DNA from: Bidens hawaiensis
Taxonomy: Eukaryota; Streptophyta; Magnoliopsida; Asterales; Asteraceae
DNA length: 64,000 nucleotides
Direction of reading: 5' to 3'
Assembly (NCBI GenBank): GCA_021521415.1
Contig: JAIQDT010014337.1
Location: 62,001-126,000 of the forward strand
Position numbers and translations under genes: made by a program. Under the pieces are notes generated by a model. That model did not search any database, was not told where the DNA came from, and saw only the letters and a list, made by a program, of their open reading frames with translations. Shown in pieces: positions 1 to 11,349 of the stretch (within the stretch, counting starts at the first letter, position 1; each line of letters opens with the position of its first letter).

Positions 1-1
1 G

Positions 2-1110
2 CTAGAAAACGATCTTTTATCGATAAGTCAGAAAGAACTTGGTATACCACAATACTTTCACAAGGTGAAAGCACTGTGCAGAGAGATAGGAGAGCTAGAT
101 CAACAGGCCCGAATCGGTGATGCGAGAATGAAACGAATAATCATTCACGGGCTAAGGCCGGAATTTCAAAGTTTTGTAGCGGCTGTACAAGGGTGGCCAG
201 CGCCGCCATCGTTAACCGAACTCGAGAACCTTCTTGCAGGTCAAGAAGCTTTGTCTAAACAGTTTAGTACTGTCACGATGAAAGCCGAGGAAGAAAAGGC
301 TTTATATGCTGAGAAATCCAAGAATGGGCGCTATAACAAAGGCGATTTTAAAACCCAGGGGAAGTCATGGAAGAAACAAGATTACAAGAAGATCCGAGAT
401 AACCGGGATGTCCGAGATAACCCAAGAGGCGAGACAACGGACGGTAAGAAGTGGAAATTTAACAAACGGTTCCCTTTTGAATGTCATAATTGTGGTCGTA
501 TAGGTCACATGGCAAAGGATTGTCGAAAACCCAAAGAAGAAGGGAATGTAGCATAGGCAAGGGAAGATGAAACGTGGGATGTTGAGGCCCGGATCGCCGA
601 AGTTCAGAAAGAGTACGCCCTGTCGGCAACAACCGAATCAAAACGTGGTGATTTCGAGTAGTGGTTTGTGGACTCTGGTTGTTCAAACCATATGACCGGA
701 GAAAAAGAGCAACTTCTACAACCAACTAAATATAAGGGAAGTCGTGTGGTTGTAATTGCCGATGACTCGAAACACCAAATTTCACATGTTGGGACCGTTA
801 AGTTTATCATGGAAGACGTGTTCCATGTACCCGGTATGAAAAAGAATTTGTTCTCAGTACCGCAGGTTACCACTGCCGGAAAGTATGTGTTGTTTGGCCC
901 GAATGATGTTCAAATATTCGATGAGTTCGAAACAAAATCGACACCGGTACTTCGAGGAAGACAAACTGATACGGTGTATGTATTGTCGGCTGAAACGACG
1001 TATGTGGAACGAACTAACAAAACCCAGAACGCCAATTTGTGGCATAATCGGCTAGGTCATGTGGGTTATGACAAACTCGATATTATGATGAAGAAACAAC
1101 TTGCAATCAA
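2..1110 (+). pseudogene. Copia A gag, protease and pre-integrase segment, with stops
   Basis: The frame is open from base 2, so gag enters from outside the window. The gag part carries the UBN2-like stretch GLRPEFQSFVAAVQGWP and ends in a CX2CX4HX4C zinc knuckle (CHNCGRIGHMAKDC, about 476-520), which binds genomic RNA during packaging. A TAG at 553-555 and a second TAG at 659-661 interrupt the same frame. The aspartic protease motif WFVDSGCSNHMTG follows near 662, then the GAG-pre-integrase signature LWHNRLGHVGYDKL near 1036. The frame is cut at 1110, where element B begins, and resumes at 8411. All parts are in one frame, which suggests a single ancestral Gag-Pol polyprotein. Confidence 0.9.
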
Positions 1111-1454
1111 TGTAGGTCCTCTAAATGGATCTCAAGACTTGACTCGGATTAATCCGTGTTGTTGGTTAGCGGAAATCACCAACAACACTCGAATCTCGGA
1201 TCTTAGTTTGTTTGGTTTATTTGCTTGAAAGAAAGAAGAAGAAGATAGAGAGAGAGAAATTCTTTTTATTTCCAAGAGTTGTGAAAAGGGGTTTGTGGAG
1301 AAATGGGTAGGTGACCTTTTATAGGGTCCCCATTTCTCCAAAACTTAAAAAATAAACGTACAAATTAAACGTACCGAGTACGTACTACACCGACTAAAAG
1401 CAAACTAAAACGACATATATAATCCTAAAAACAATATAGAATATTGGCCCTACA
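1111..1454 (-). repeat. 3' LTR of element B
   Basis: On the minus strand it runs TGTAGGGCC to GGACCTACA, 344 bp. By eye it differs from the partner LTR by about four substitutions and three short length changes, which implies a fairly recent insertion. The minus-strand purine-rich TAGAGAGAGAT (1455-1466) directly precedes it. It contains the TATA-centred inverted repeat reported in the findings, near 1297-1340. Confidence 0.92.
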
Positions 1455-1466
1455 ATCTCTCTCTAG

Positions 1467-2269
1467 GATTGAGTATGTCGAGGAACCTTCGTCAAGTTCT
1501 TTGCTTCGTCTTTATTTCTTGAAACTTAGTACTTGTCTTGATCCAGGATCTTGAACCAGATTGGATCTTGAACAGTTCTTTATTTTCTAGTCTTGTAGAC
1601 TTGAATTTCCATCTTATTTCTAGAAATGATCGGCAACAGCAAATTTTAGAAACATCAGATGCGGGAGGCTTGACATCTAATTTTCTTTTGTTGACTTTCT
1701 TGAGCCGACTGGTTTCTTTCCTTGTCTTCAGATACAATCAGTTCCTTTTTAAGTTCAACCACCAACTTTCACGTTCTCGTTTTCTTTTAAGTGCTTCAAT
1801 ATCTGCAACTCCAAGCAGACTTAGTCTTGATCTACCTGTCCATGTATAGCTGCACAAAACTTAGAACGATAAGATTCGCTCACAGACCCTCTCGAGGGTC
1901 AAGACGAAATCGTTCATTGGCCCTCCCACTTTCAGTCCATCAACTTGTAAATAATTTGTTTAAGTCCCAGATTTCCAACAAAAATTGCATGGACGATCTT
2001 AACAACAAAACACATTATTTTGAATAAAACAAGGTTTAACAAAATATGTACGAACATAATAAAAACTTAAAATCTTTTGGCATTTTCATATATTTTAAAA
2101 TAGTGAAAATATATACATAATGTTTTGAAGTTGAAACATAAATAACACAAAATCAAAATAAACAATAAAAGATAGGAGTAAAGATGAAATTAATATTATA
2201 TATCAATAATATTTACAGAATTTTCTAACGATTTTAATATTTTTGTGAGAAATATCACAACATGGAATC
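1467..2269 (-). other. Element B 3' internal region with a degenerate basic ORF
   Basis: This lies between the LTR and the hAT insertion. On the minus strand an 81-codon open stretch (1737-1492) and the sequence just upstream of it (about 1850-1740) read as a lysine- and arginine-rich protein. It may be the remains of an extra 3' ORF like those of C and D, but I see no clear similarity and do not assign it. The rest is A+T-rich. Confidence 0.35.
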
Positions 2270-2277
2270 ATATTGAT

Positions 2278-3807
2278 TAGGGGTGGCAACTTCCGACACG
2301 ACCCGAAACCCAACCCGAACCCGACACGAAAAAAAAATAGGCTTTAGGTTGGCTAACACGACCTGTTTAAAAGGTTCGGGTCAACATGTTTTCAAAAAAG
2401 GTCGGGTTCGGGTCGACCTGCATGAAAAATGGGTTGACACGTTAACTCTCTTAAATATAAATATTTTTTAATTTTTTTCAATATTTCATTTTTCTCTTAA
2501 AAGTCTTGAAGCGTGATGTAGAACATTATTACTGTTTCATTCCCCATATTGCCTTTTTCAGCCCCCCTTCAATTCCCATCTAGAATTCCATTTCCCTAGT
2601 TAGGTCCATGACTCTCCAACTAGCCAAGCATGAAAAAATCGTCAAATTGATTTATTTATAAACCAACTAAGCTAAAAATCTTCTATTCCTTTCTTGGAAC
2701 TTTTTGTAGAGCAACTTCTTTATTTTCATTACTGGCAAGTTCCTTAAATTATCTTGCCTTTTCATTTCAATTAAATGTTTCTATGATGAGTACAATCATC
2801 TTTTCTAAAATATGGTGTTAGTAATGGAGAATTATTCTATTATAAATTAGGATTATATGTTGAAATTCAATTGATTTTGGTTGGACGTCGACAATCTTTT
2901 ATTCTAAAATATGGAGTTAGTAATGGTTTTTTTTGTCTGCTTTGTAGCAACAAGAATTGGTTTGTTAGTCTGTTGTCATAGTTTCTTTTATAGATGGAAG
3001 CACTATTAGTTTTTTTTCTTTTTTAGTTTTTTGAAGATTAAGCTGTTTGTTTCGGAAACAAATGTACATGTTTAGTTTCTTATATACGATACTAACGATA
3101 CAATGTTGTTTTGTTATCTAACCAACTCACTATTTTTATTTAGATTATGGAAGAAGATGATCTCAATTCCATGCCTATAAATGATGTCGAAGAAGATTGC
3201 GTGTTAATGGAAGATAACGATTCACAAATTTTATATCAAAACACTGAAAGTTCTTCACAAAATCAAAATAGAAACAAACGCTTTTCTACTATTTGGAAAA
3301 GTTTTACCATTCTTGCACAAGAATCAAATGGACCTCTATACTGTGAGTGCAATAAATGTGGAAGGAGATATGTGGTGAAGAGTAAAAATGGAATTGGTAT
3401 TTTAAGGCGTCATCTAGCTAGCTCTGCTTTGCTTTGAAGAAATGACTACATGCAGAAGAAATGAAGATTTAGTGATTGATGACTTCTTGTTGATTTTAGT
3501 TTTTGAACTTTTGTTTTGAAGATGGTTACTTGTTTTTGTTTGGAGAGTATTTGTTTGAATTTTGTGGTTTAATTTAATTTGGAATTTTGCGTCTTATTCC
3601 TTTGATTTTTGAGTTGTTTAAAAAATATAGGTTAAATAGGTCGTGTTCGGGTTGACCCGTATTTATGTGTGCGCAGGTTAGGGTTGAACATTTTGACCCG
3701 AATAATAATACAGGTTGGGTTCGGGTTGCACATTTCAACCTGCTAATCTGTCAACCCGCAACCCACCAACCCGCTAACCTGCCAACCCGACACGATTGAC
3801 AGCCCTA
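2278..3807 (+). mobile_element. Non-autonomous hAT transposon nested in element B
   Basis: The ends are TAGGGGTGGCAA (2278-2289) and TTGACAGCCCTA (3796-3807), inverted repeats matching at 10 of 12 positions. The flanks are an exact 8-bp duplication ATATTGAT (2270-2277 and 3808-3815), the hAT hallmark. The uninterrupted site occurs in element D near 44268, where ATATTGATTTGC is continuous. Subterminal regions are rich in CCCGAACCC-type words in both orientations, as expected for transposase-binding sites. At 1530 bp it holds only a BED zinc-finger fragment of a transposase. Confidence 0.93.
3147..3437 (+). pseudogene. hAT transposase N-terminal fragment with BED-type zinc finger
   Basis: A 96-codon ORF starts with an acidic, serine-rich tail and then has STIWKSFTI followed by CNKCGRRY...GILRRHL, the layout of a BED zinc finger (aromatic residue, CX2C, then a His-containing end). 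BED fingers at the N-terminus of hAT transposases bind the element ends. The RNase-H-like catalytic core and the hAT dimerisation domain are absent: the frame stops at 3435-3437 and the rest up to 3807 is non-coding. This is the truncated remnant of the transposase of the surrounding element. Confidence 0.75.
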
Positions 3808-3815
3808 ATATTGAT

Positions 3816-5010
3816 TTGCAAAGCCCTAGATTGCGTTTCTATTTTGATATTATTATGTCACAATTTCATCACTGACTGTAGATATCGTCCATTTGTTTAA
3901 CTTGACAAGTGTTTTGATGCCAAAGTGATACGTTTAAAGTACAATTAGGCACGGTGCTTATGTGGTCCCCACTTAATCAGACATGTTACTGATTCCATCA
4001 TATCTCGGGCTTACTTTGTGTTGACATATCACCTCAACTTGACTTAAACCTTTCTTAGTTGATCACAGTACTCTTATTAACATACTTGACAATTTGTACA
4101 TTGTACACTTGATACTTGGTGCTTTGCACACTTGACTCGATCTAGAAAAGTTAAAATAAAGCAGAAGATTCAGGGCCTTAACAATAAGATCTTGTATGAC
4201 TACAAACAGAGAAAGTCCAAGGCTTGAATCAAAATAAATGAAGAAATAAAGTAGAAGTTAAAATCCTAAATGACTCTTTTTCTGATTTTTCATTTTGTTT
4301 ATGTTTTTCTTTTTCTTTTCTTGACTATTTTGTTTTCCTTTTTCTTGCCTTTCTATGAGGCTTTTCTTGACTCGAATGAAAATTAAAATTGACACTTATT
4401 TCATAAGACAACTGTGATCAGGTAAAGAGAGGCTTGGGTATGACATGTATAATTACATTTCTGCCTTCATGAATATGACTTCACGAAATCATGCAACCGC
4501 TTCATAGTCGTATATCCACTGGTACCGACAAGAATTTAGGTTTATATCACCCGACACTTACTTGTTTGTTAAGCCTATCTACACATCTGTGAGTGATTTT
4601 GTAGACTTTTGATCTACTCTTTTCATGCGCTAGGATCATTGCATATCAATGTACTATCATTTTCCGATGGTCGGATCAATTTCTCAAAATTTGAAAATTT
4701 TAATTATCCGACTCCCTCTAAGCAGGAGCTCCCTCTAAATGGGACAATTCCTTTTAGATTTTCTTAAAAGTAATATAAAATCTTTTTGGTAAATCAAATG
4801 ATTTGTTTTTTCTTTTCTTAAGATGAATTGAAAATCTTTTTGGTGAGTTAAACTTAACTCATTTTCTCTCTCTAAAATTATGACATATTTGAAAAATATT
4901 TCCAATTTTAAAACAAAAGGATAGATAGGTTGTTTTAATCAAAATTGATCATGCCGAGCGATTCAATCAGAAATTCAAACCGGGCATGATCGATGGATTT
5001 AGTGAAAAGG
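3816..5010 (-). other. Element B 3' non-coding region shared with element D
   Basis: This long stretch resembles 44287-45540 of element D almost throughout, for example the words around TGATCACAGTA, ATCATGCAACCGCTTCATA and GACTCCCTCTAAGCAGGAGC. Both copies lie directly 3' of RNase H on the minus strand, so it is a conserved family-specific untranslated segment. I see no convincing reading frame in it. Confidence 0.8.
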
Positions 5011-5345
5011 CCAGCAAAGTTGTTGTCAGATAGACTATCTTAAGCATGCATTATCACATTGTATTACAAAGTTGAAGAGATTCAAATCGAGATCCAACAG
5101 CTGATGCTGGATCCATCACTTTTGGACGAGGTTGGTTTGAGAAACGCTCGAAAAGTTGTTGTTGAACCATTTAAACAAGGCTTCCCTTCCATGAAGTTTG
5201 TCCTCCCATGTCGCTTATGAAAGACTCGAATCCGCCATCAAATGGTTTAGCATAAAATAGCAAGAGTTCGTCTCTCATCATATGCCGGGTGCAATCACTA
5301 TCTAAGTACCTAATACTATTGATAGTCCTCCTTGATTGACCCTGC
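5011..5345 (-). pseudogene. Element B pol remnant: protease start fused to RNase H end
   Basis: On the minus strand, words resembling the protease region of D (a TRHM-type motif near 5270 and a glycine-rich strand) are followed within about 150 bases by words resembling the RNase H C-terminus (near 5110) and the FAGLFTKS ending near 5010. Integrase, reverse transcriptase and most of RNase H are therefore missing. Stops and frame changes are frequent and nothing functional can be expected. Confidence 0.65.
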
Positions 5346-5358
5346 ATGCACTAAACGT

Positions 5359-7488
5359 TCAAATAGACATGGGTTCCCGGGATACTTTTGTCCCGGGAAG
5401 GTCAACCGTAAATCGACCAAACTTGATTTTATTTCCTGAAAACCATTTATTTCTTGTTGGATCCTCACTTGATGAAGAGCGGTCCTTAGGAATCCAAGCA
5501 AAAACTTGTTCCTTGGTTTTGGCAATTTTGGACTTCTCTTTTCTTGCTTTTGAAACTGTTTTTGGTGAATCCTCAAACTTTACAGTTTTAGGATCCTTTT
5601 TGATTTTATCCTTCTTGGTTTTCCAAAAAGATTTCTTTTTGTGTTTTACTTTATTTACTTTGGATCTCACATCCATTTCACTAGGTTCACTATCAGCTTG
5701 ATCAGTCCTTGAATCAAGGCTACTAAAAGCTATTTTTGGGGACTGACTAAGCCGCGTTTGAATATCAAGCTGTTGCTTGAACAAGTGCTTGCATTGTCTT
5801 GCAAGGTGAGAAGAGTGACCACACACAAAACAACACTTTCTCCTAGGAGTGCCATAGAACTCGTCTGAACTATCACGTGGTTGGTGCGGTGGGAAAGGTG
5901 ATACTTGGAAAGGAACATGATTATAAAACACATTTGTGTAATATGGATCAACAAAATTTTGTTGATAATGACCATAGTAGCTGTTGTCACAGAAGTTGTA
6001 TGGCTGAGGATTTCTAAATTGATTGATTGTTTGAGAAAATGATCATTTATTTGGTGGAACATATTTACAAGAAGTACTTGTCTTTTCATTTTCAAAAACT
6101 TTGCTTTTACTTGAATTATCCTCAGTCTCACAACTTGATGATGAACAACTTGATATATTCACCTCAACAGGCCTACTTTCGTTGACACATTTTTCAACAA
6201 AAATTTCATAACAAACGGTTTCATAATCTGAGTCAGAAGAAGAACATTTATTTTCATTGCAAATGTTTGTACAAATATCATCAATTGAATTTTCACAAAA
6301 TACATAATTTGACTCTGACTTTAAACTTCCCAACATGGATTCACAAACTTTATTACAAACTGGATTGTTAATAGTTTTGGTTAGATCCACACATGATTCA
6401 AAACGTGGTTCTAACTTTCTTTTTAGCTTACAACCCAGGTTAACCGTCCCACATTCACCACCATTTACATCACCAACTGCTACACAAGACACAATGATGT
6501 CAGATTTATCAGATGATGGGACTGGAGCATCAGTTTGAGAGGCAGCAGGAACAAATTTCACAGGCTTTGGTATTCTACCAACCCCGTATTCCATTTCTTC
6601 CTCTGGAAAAGTATTATAGCTAAAGTGGGGCAAGTTGGTGTAGTTATCATTGAATGGTGGTGGTACGACAGTGTAATCATACCCTAGCCCCGCTTTAACT
6701 TTAGTAATTCTCTGGGCTCCAATAAGATCATCTAATTTCTCAGATGATGCTTCAAATCTTTCAACTTTTTTTTCTTTTTCTTTCTTATCAGAAACTTCAA
6801 GTTTTAATTTCTCAATCTCTTATTTTAAATTATTAATTATGTCTTTATAATAAATGACATTATGCTCTTCTCGAAAAATTTTAAGTTTAAGATTTGCTAC
6901 ATCATGGTGATGAGTTTTAATCTTTTCAACATAGATCTTGTCAGCTTTTACATATTCAGCATTTAACTGACGAAGTTTTGCATTTTCTTTTAAAACTTCG
7001 TCTTGATGATATCTATAGCATGTGACTTTGTTGATGCATGCTTGAGAGCAAAGATTGTGATTTACCTCATCAGCTGGTGATGTGTCGGGAATGATAGGAC
7101 ATGCATGACTACTTTTACCGGCAGCACTTGTCCCAACTTTATTTTCTTTGGACTGATTGTTCATTAGGAGCTTATCTTCCATTATTTCAAAAGACTTGAT
7201 GGTAGAAGCTGAGAGTGTCATGGTATACAGGTTTGTGGTTCTTTTGATGGTAACCATATTGATGCTCCATGTATAAGGCAGTGAATTCAACAGCTTCATG
7301 TTGATCTGAAACAAACCATTGATGATACCGACACTTCTCATTTTGGTGATGAGCGACTCAAATATGTTGATGAGAGAAGTAACCGATTCTCCTTTAATAT
7401 GTGTAAACATATCGAATTCTCCTTTTAACATTTTCTTTCGGCTTTCTCCCATATCCAGATTTCCTCCAAGCTTAGGTTCGTAAGACAT
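5359..7488 (-). pseudogene. Element B gag, decayed and internally deleted
   Basis: The N-terminal piece (7488-6820) has KEFDMFTHIKGESV-like UBN2 gag sequence, then a helical stretch rich in Lys, Glu and Asn (VLKENAKLRQLNAEYVKADK). A second piece (6633-6043) has YGVGRIPKPVKFVPA and a Ser/Cys-rich tail. A third (5931-5359) contains the zinc knuckle CFVCGHSSHLARQC, then a Lys/Ser-rich tail. Pieces are separated by stops and frame changes. Compared with D gag (52578-49228), the segment with the first zinc knuckle is missing, apparently deleted near 7120-7170. Confidence 0.82.
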
Positions 7489-8064
7489 TCTTTTTTTTTT
7501 ACTCGATTAGATTTTTTTTTAAAGAGAAAAAAAAATTAAGGTTTTTTTTTGCTACAGTACCGAGTTGCTATAGTGCTGAGTCGCTACAGTGTTTCGCATG
7601 AGTTGCTACAGTACCGAGTCGCTACAGTGTTTCGCATGAGTTGCTACAATGTTTCGCTTGAGTTGTTACAGTACCCCCCCCGCCCCCCGCCGCCGCTGCT
7701 GCGAAGCGATTGCTACAGTACCCCCCCCCCCCCCCCCGATTGCTACAGTACCTCGGAAGCGACTACTATAGTACCCCGATGTGATTTTTTTTGTGACAAT
7801 ATAACACCCAAACTTCCAAAAAGTCCAAAAGACTTTAGTTTAAAAATCAATAAATCGGCCTAGATCTGAGTTTTTAAGCTGAATCTGAGCTCGGACACTA
7901 AAACTTAAAACACTAAAAACTTAGATTTGGTGATTCTCGTGTATTTCCAAGGAGTAAGGGACTCTAAAAGAGATGAGTAACACGAAATCAACCTCAAATC
8001 CAACAAAAACTAAGATCAAAACCCGAAAAGTTTGACCCAAAAACCAAAAAAAGTCGAGTCGAAA
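7489..8064 (-). other. Element B leader with short modular repeats and poly-C tracts
   Basis: Between the primer-binding site and gag, 7551-7775 repeats GCTACAGTACCGAG, GCTACAGTGTTTCGCATGAG and variants about ten times, interspersed with C-runs (7674-7690 and 7721-7738). The remainder, 7776-8064, shows nothing recognisable. The repeats lie where element C carries its GCGAAGTT hairpins. Confidence 0.75.
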
Positions 8065-8076
8065 GCTCTGATACCA
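8065..8076 (-). other. Primer-binding site of element B
   Basis: The minus strand reads TGGTATCAGAGC two bases after the LTR end. This is the usual complement of plant initiator Met-tRNA used to prime minus-strand DNA synthesis in Copia and many Gypsy elements. It fixes the orientation of B. Confidence 0.9.
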
Positions 8077-8078
8077 CT

Positions 8079-8410
8079 TGTAGGTCCTCTAAATGGATCT
8101 CAAGACTTGACTCGGATCAATCCGTGTTGTTGGTTAGCGGAAATCACCAACGACACTCGGATCTTAGTTTGTTTGGTTTATTTGCTTGAAAGAAAGAAGA
8201 AGAAGATAGAGAGAGAAATTCTTTTTATTTCCAAGAGTTGTGAAAAGGGGTTTGTGGAGAAATGGGTAGGTGACCTTTTATAGGGTCCCCATTTCTCCAA
8301 AACTTACAAAATAAACGTACAAATTAAACCCGAGTACGTACTACACCGACTAAAAGCAAACTAAAACGACATATACAATCCTAAAAACAATATAGAATAT
8401 TGGCCCTACA
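8079..8410 (-). repeat. 5' LTR of element B
   Basis: 332 bp with TG...CA ends. On the minus strand CTATAAAA (8276-8283) is the likely TATA box and lies in the loop of an inverted repeat with arms 8256-8275 and 8284-8298. The LTR lies directly against the primer-binding site. Confidence 0.92.
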
Positions 8411-11012
8411 ATCAATCTACCTCAACTGGAAGTAAATAAAGAAATCGTTTGCGCCGAGTGCCAATATGGGAAGGCTAAAGAACAGCCTTTTGAAGATTCC
8501 AAATTTCAGTCTAACGAGCCGTTGGAGTTAATACATTCGGATGTTTTTGGTCCTGTAAAGCAGCCCTCAAATACAGGTTTGCGGTTTATGATAACCTTTA
8601 TTGATGATACGTTTTGTTTGGGTTGATTTTATGAAGGAGAAAAGCTAAGCATTCGAAAAATTTAAAATTTTCAAAACGAATGCTGAGATGATTACCGGGC
8701 GAAGCATGAAGTGTCTTAGGTCAGATAACGGAGGAGAGTATCTAGCTCACGAGTTTGCACAGTTCTTGAAAGAACACAAAATTAGAAGACAACTTACATG
8801 TTCTAATACACCTCAACAAAACAGTGTATCAGAACGAAAGAACCAACACTTAGCTAAAACGTGTCGAAGTATTATGCATGATAAAAACGTACCCGCTAGG
8901 TTCTGGGCGGAAGGAATGAATACATCTTCCTATTTAATTAACCGACTACCCCAACAAAACCAAGAATTTGTGTCTCCATACGAGAAGCTTTTCAATGCGA
9001 AAATGAATGTTGGCCACCTAAAGGTGTTCGGATGTGTTTGTTACGTGTTCATACCGAACCAACTCCGAACCAAGATGGAAAAGAAAGCAATACGTTGCAT
9101 CTTTTTAGGGTATGACCAAGAGAAAAAGGTTTGGCGGTGTTGTGACCCGACAACTGGGAAGTGCCATGTATCGAGACACGTGGTGTTTGATGAAAATTCC
9201 TCTTGGTGGTCGAATGAAAAGGAAAGTTTACCTGACTCAAAACAGCTCCTTGAAGATCTCGAGACTCCAAAAGTGCAGTTGGGTTTTGATGAGGAAAAGG
9301 AACCAGAAACTGAGGTTGAACCACAAACGACCACAAAGCAAACGTCGTGGCAGACCGGGATTCACCGACAGGAACCGAACAATAATGCTGAACAAAGAAG
9401 ATCTACACAAGATAGAAGGCCAAATCCAAGGTATGATGCAAACGTTGCAATTGTTGAAGACAATAACTTAGAACCAGACACGTATGAGGAAGCGAGTCGA
9501 GATGAAAACTGGGTTCGAGCTATGGAAGACGAGATTAAAGCCTTATACCAAAACGAAACCTGGGAACTTGTCCCAAAACCGAACGAAGTGAAGGCTGTTA
9601 CAAATAAGTGGGTATTTAAGCTTAAGAGAAAAGCGGATGGGACGGTTGATCGGTTCAAAGCGAGGCTAGTCGCTCGCGGGTTCTCGCAACAAATCGGAAT
9701 CGACTATGATGATACCTTTAGCCCGGTAGCGAAGTTAAGCACAGTTCGAGTAATTCTTGCCACAGCAGCGTGTAAATCCTGGAACCTATGGCAAATGGAT
9801 GTTAGTAACGCCTTCTTGTACGGTGACTTGGACCATGTGATTCACATGGAACAACCAAGAGGGTTTGAGAGCAAAGAACATCCAAACTACGTGTGTAAAC
9901 TAAAGAAGGCTCTATACGGGTTAAAGCAGTCGCCAAGGGCGTGGTTCGGGAAAATAAGTGAGTTTTTAGTTCATAATGTTTTTAACATGACATATGCAGA
10001 TGCGAGTCTATTTGTCAAGCTGACTGGAACCAAAGTCGTAGTCGTCCTTGTGTATGTCGACGACTTAATTATAACCGGAGATGATGAAGATATAATCAAT
10101 CAGTTGAAAGAAAATTTGTGTACTCGATTTAATATGAAAACTCTTGGTAAACTAAGCCACTTTCTTGGTTTGGAAATTGAGTACAAGACAAATGAATTTG
10201 TTCTTAGCCAAAAACGTTACTGCTATGATTTGTTAGTCAAGTTTAGAATGCTTGATTGCAAACCATCAAGTACTCCTCTGGATACCAATATTAAATTGTG
10301 TTCAGACAAGGGAAGTGAACTGAAAGATGCTACCATGTACCGGAAAATAGTCGGAAGCTTGATTTATCTTACCTTGACAAGGCCGGATCTAGCTTTTGCA
10401 GTTGGTGTTTTAAGTCGGTATATGCAGAATCCTAGAAAGCCACACATAGAAGCTGCGCGACAAGTTCTGAGGTATGTAAAAACTACTATAAATTATGGTA
10501 TTAGTTTCAAGAAGCACTCGAAGCCAGAACTTGTCGGGTATTGTGACGCGGATTACGCCGGAGATCTAGATACAAGGAGATCAACAACCGGCTATGTGTT
10601 TATGTTGGGTGGAAGTGCCATAGTTTGGTGCAGTAAACGGCAACCTACGGTGTCATTATCGACTACCGAAGCGGAGTACCGAGCAGCCGCGATGGCTACT
10701 CAAGAATTGGTGTGGCTAAGGTTATTAATGAAGAATCTGAACCAAGAGTTGGAGAATGATGAAGTAATTTTATTTTGTGATAACATGTCTTCGATTAAAC
10801 TTGCTGAGAATCCAACCTTTCACGCGAGAACGAAACACATCGAGGTTCATTACCACTTTGTGAGAGAGAAAGTGTTGCAAAAAGAAGTGAACATGGAGTA
10901 TGTTAATACTCAAGATCAAGTAGCGGACATGTTTACTAAAAGTTTACCGGGACCAAAGTTAATCGAGTTCTGTTGGAAAGTAAAAGTGGAAGTTGATGTT
11001 GAGAGGGAGTGA
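8411..11012 (+). pseudogene. Copia A pol: integrase, reverse transcriptase, RNase H (one frameshift, one stop)
   Basis: After the target duplication ATCAA (8411-8415) the frame continues with the zinc-binding [12 protein letters not shown] and the integrase start HSDVFGPV. A frameshift lies near 8610 and a TAA at 8646-8648. From 8688 the frame is open for 774 residues. The integrase core has RSDNGGEY and a degenerate [13 protein letters not shown]. Reverse transcriptase has [30 protein letters not shown] and the active-site YVDD near 10054. RNase H has [20 protein letters not shown] and the terminal [12 protein letters not shown]. The TGA stop overlaps the first bases of the 3' LTR. It would copy element RNA into DNA in virus-like particles, but this copy is broken upstream. 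Confidence 0.9.
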
Positions 11013-11349
11013 TAAAAATGACAACATCAAAGGGCCGTTCGGTTGATCTCGAAGGGGTGGTTTGGAGGAGATCTAAAACTCAAGGATTGAAGTGAAATTT
11101 GAGGGTTACGTTTATTTAGTTTTTATTTTAATGTTTAAAGATAAATATTAGTTTTTGAATTTTAAGCATGAGTCGGTAGTTAGAATCCAAGTTGGGATAT
11201 GATTGAAATAATGGGTAGTATATAAACCCTCTCTTCTGTGTTTTATTTTATATATGTCATCTTTTGTTTCTAATTAATAAGAAAGAGTCGACCAGTTGCT
11301 CAAGATCGTTTTGGTGTTTGGCTCGTGATACTCGCTTAATTGTTTAACA
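11010..11349 (+). repeat. 3' LTR of Copia A
   Basis: The purine tract GAGAGGGAG (11001-11009) ends at TGATAAAAATG, and the LTR ends TTTAACA at 11349, giving TG...CA ends and 340 bp. TATATAAA near 11218 is a plausible TATA box. The following base starts the interrupted F-box coding sequence, which fixes the right boundary independently. The partner LTR is outside the window, so LTR divergence cannot be judged. Confidence 0.85.

Larger units (their letters stand above)
1111..8410 (-). mobile_element. Sirevirus-like Copia element B, internally deleted and nested in element A
   Basis: Two LTRs (1111-1454 and 8079-8410) are flanked by a perfect 5-bp target duplication ATCAA (1106-1110 and 8411-8415) inside element A pol. 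The primer-binding site lies beside the right LTR and the purine tract beside the left, so transcription runs on the minus strand. Gag remnants lie at 7488-5359. Pol is almost gone: protease-like sequence near 5210-5330 is followed directly by the last part of RNase H near 5010-5130. Gag also lacks the segment holding the first zinc knuckle when compared with element D. It is therefore a non-autonomous deletion derivative. A hAT element (2278-3807) sits in its 3' non-coding region. Confidence 0.93.
1..11349 (+). mobile_element. Copia-type LTR retrotransposon A (5' end outside window), inserted in an F-box gene
   Basis: Gag, protease, integrase, reverse transcriptase and RNase H follow in Copia order from base 2 to 11012, and a 3' LTR ends at 11349. 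The next bases, CTTCC at 11350-11354, resume an F-box reading frame, so the element sits inside that gene. The 5' LTR and the other target-site copy lie left of the window. Element B (1111-8410) interrupts it between the GAG-pre-integrase and integrase core regions. Excluding B, about 4.05 kb of A is visible. Two in-frame stops, one further stop and one frameshift show that it is decayed, although the last 774 codons of pol are open. The Copia clade was not resolved. Confidence 0.9.

Noticed and set aside
1538..2027. Plus-strand ORFs of 103 and 78 codons in element B
   Set aside because: Antisense to element B; the minus strand gives the more plausible basic protein remnant.
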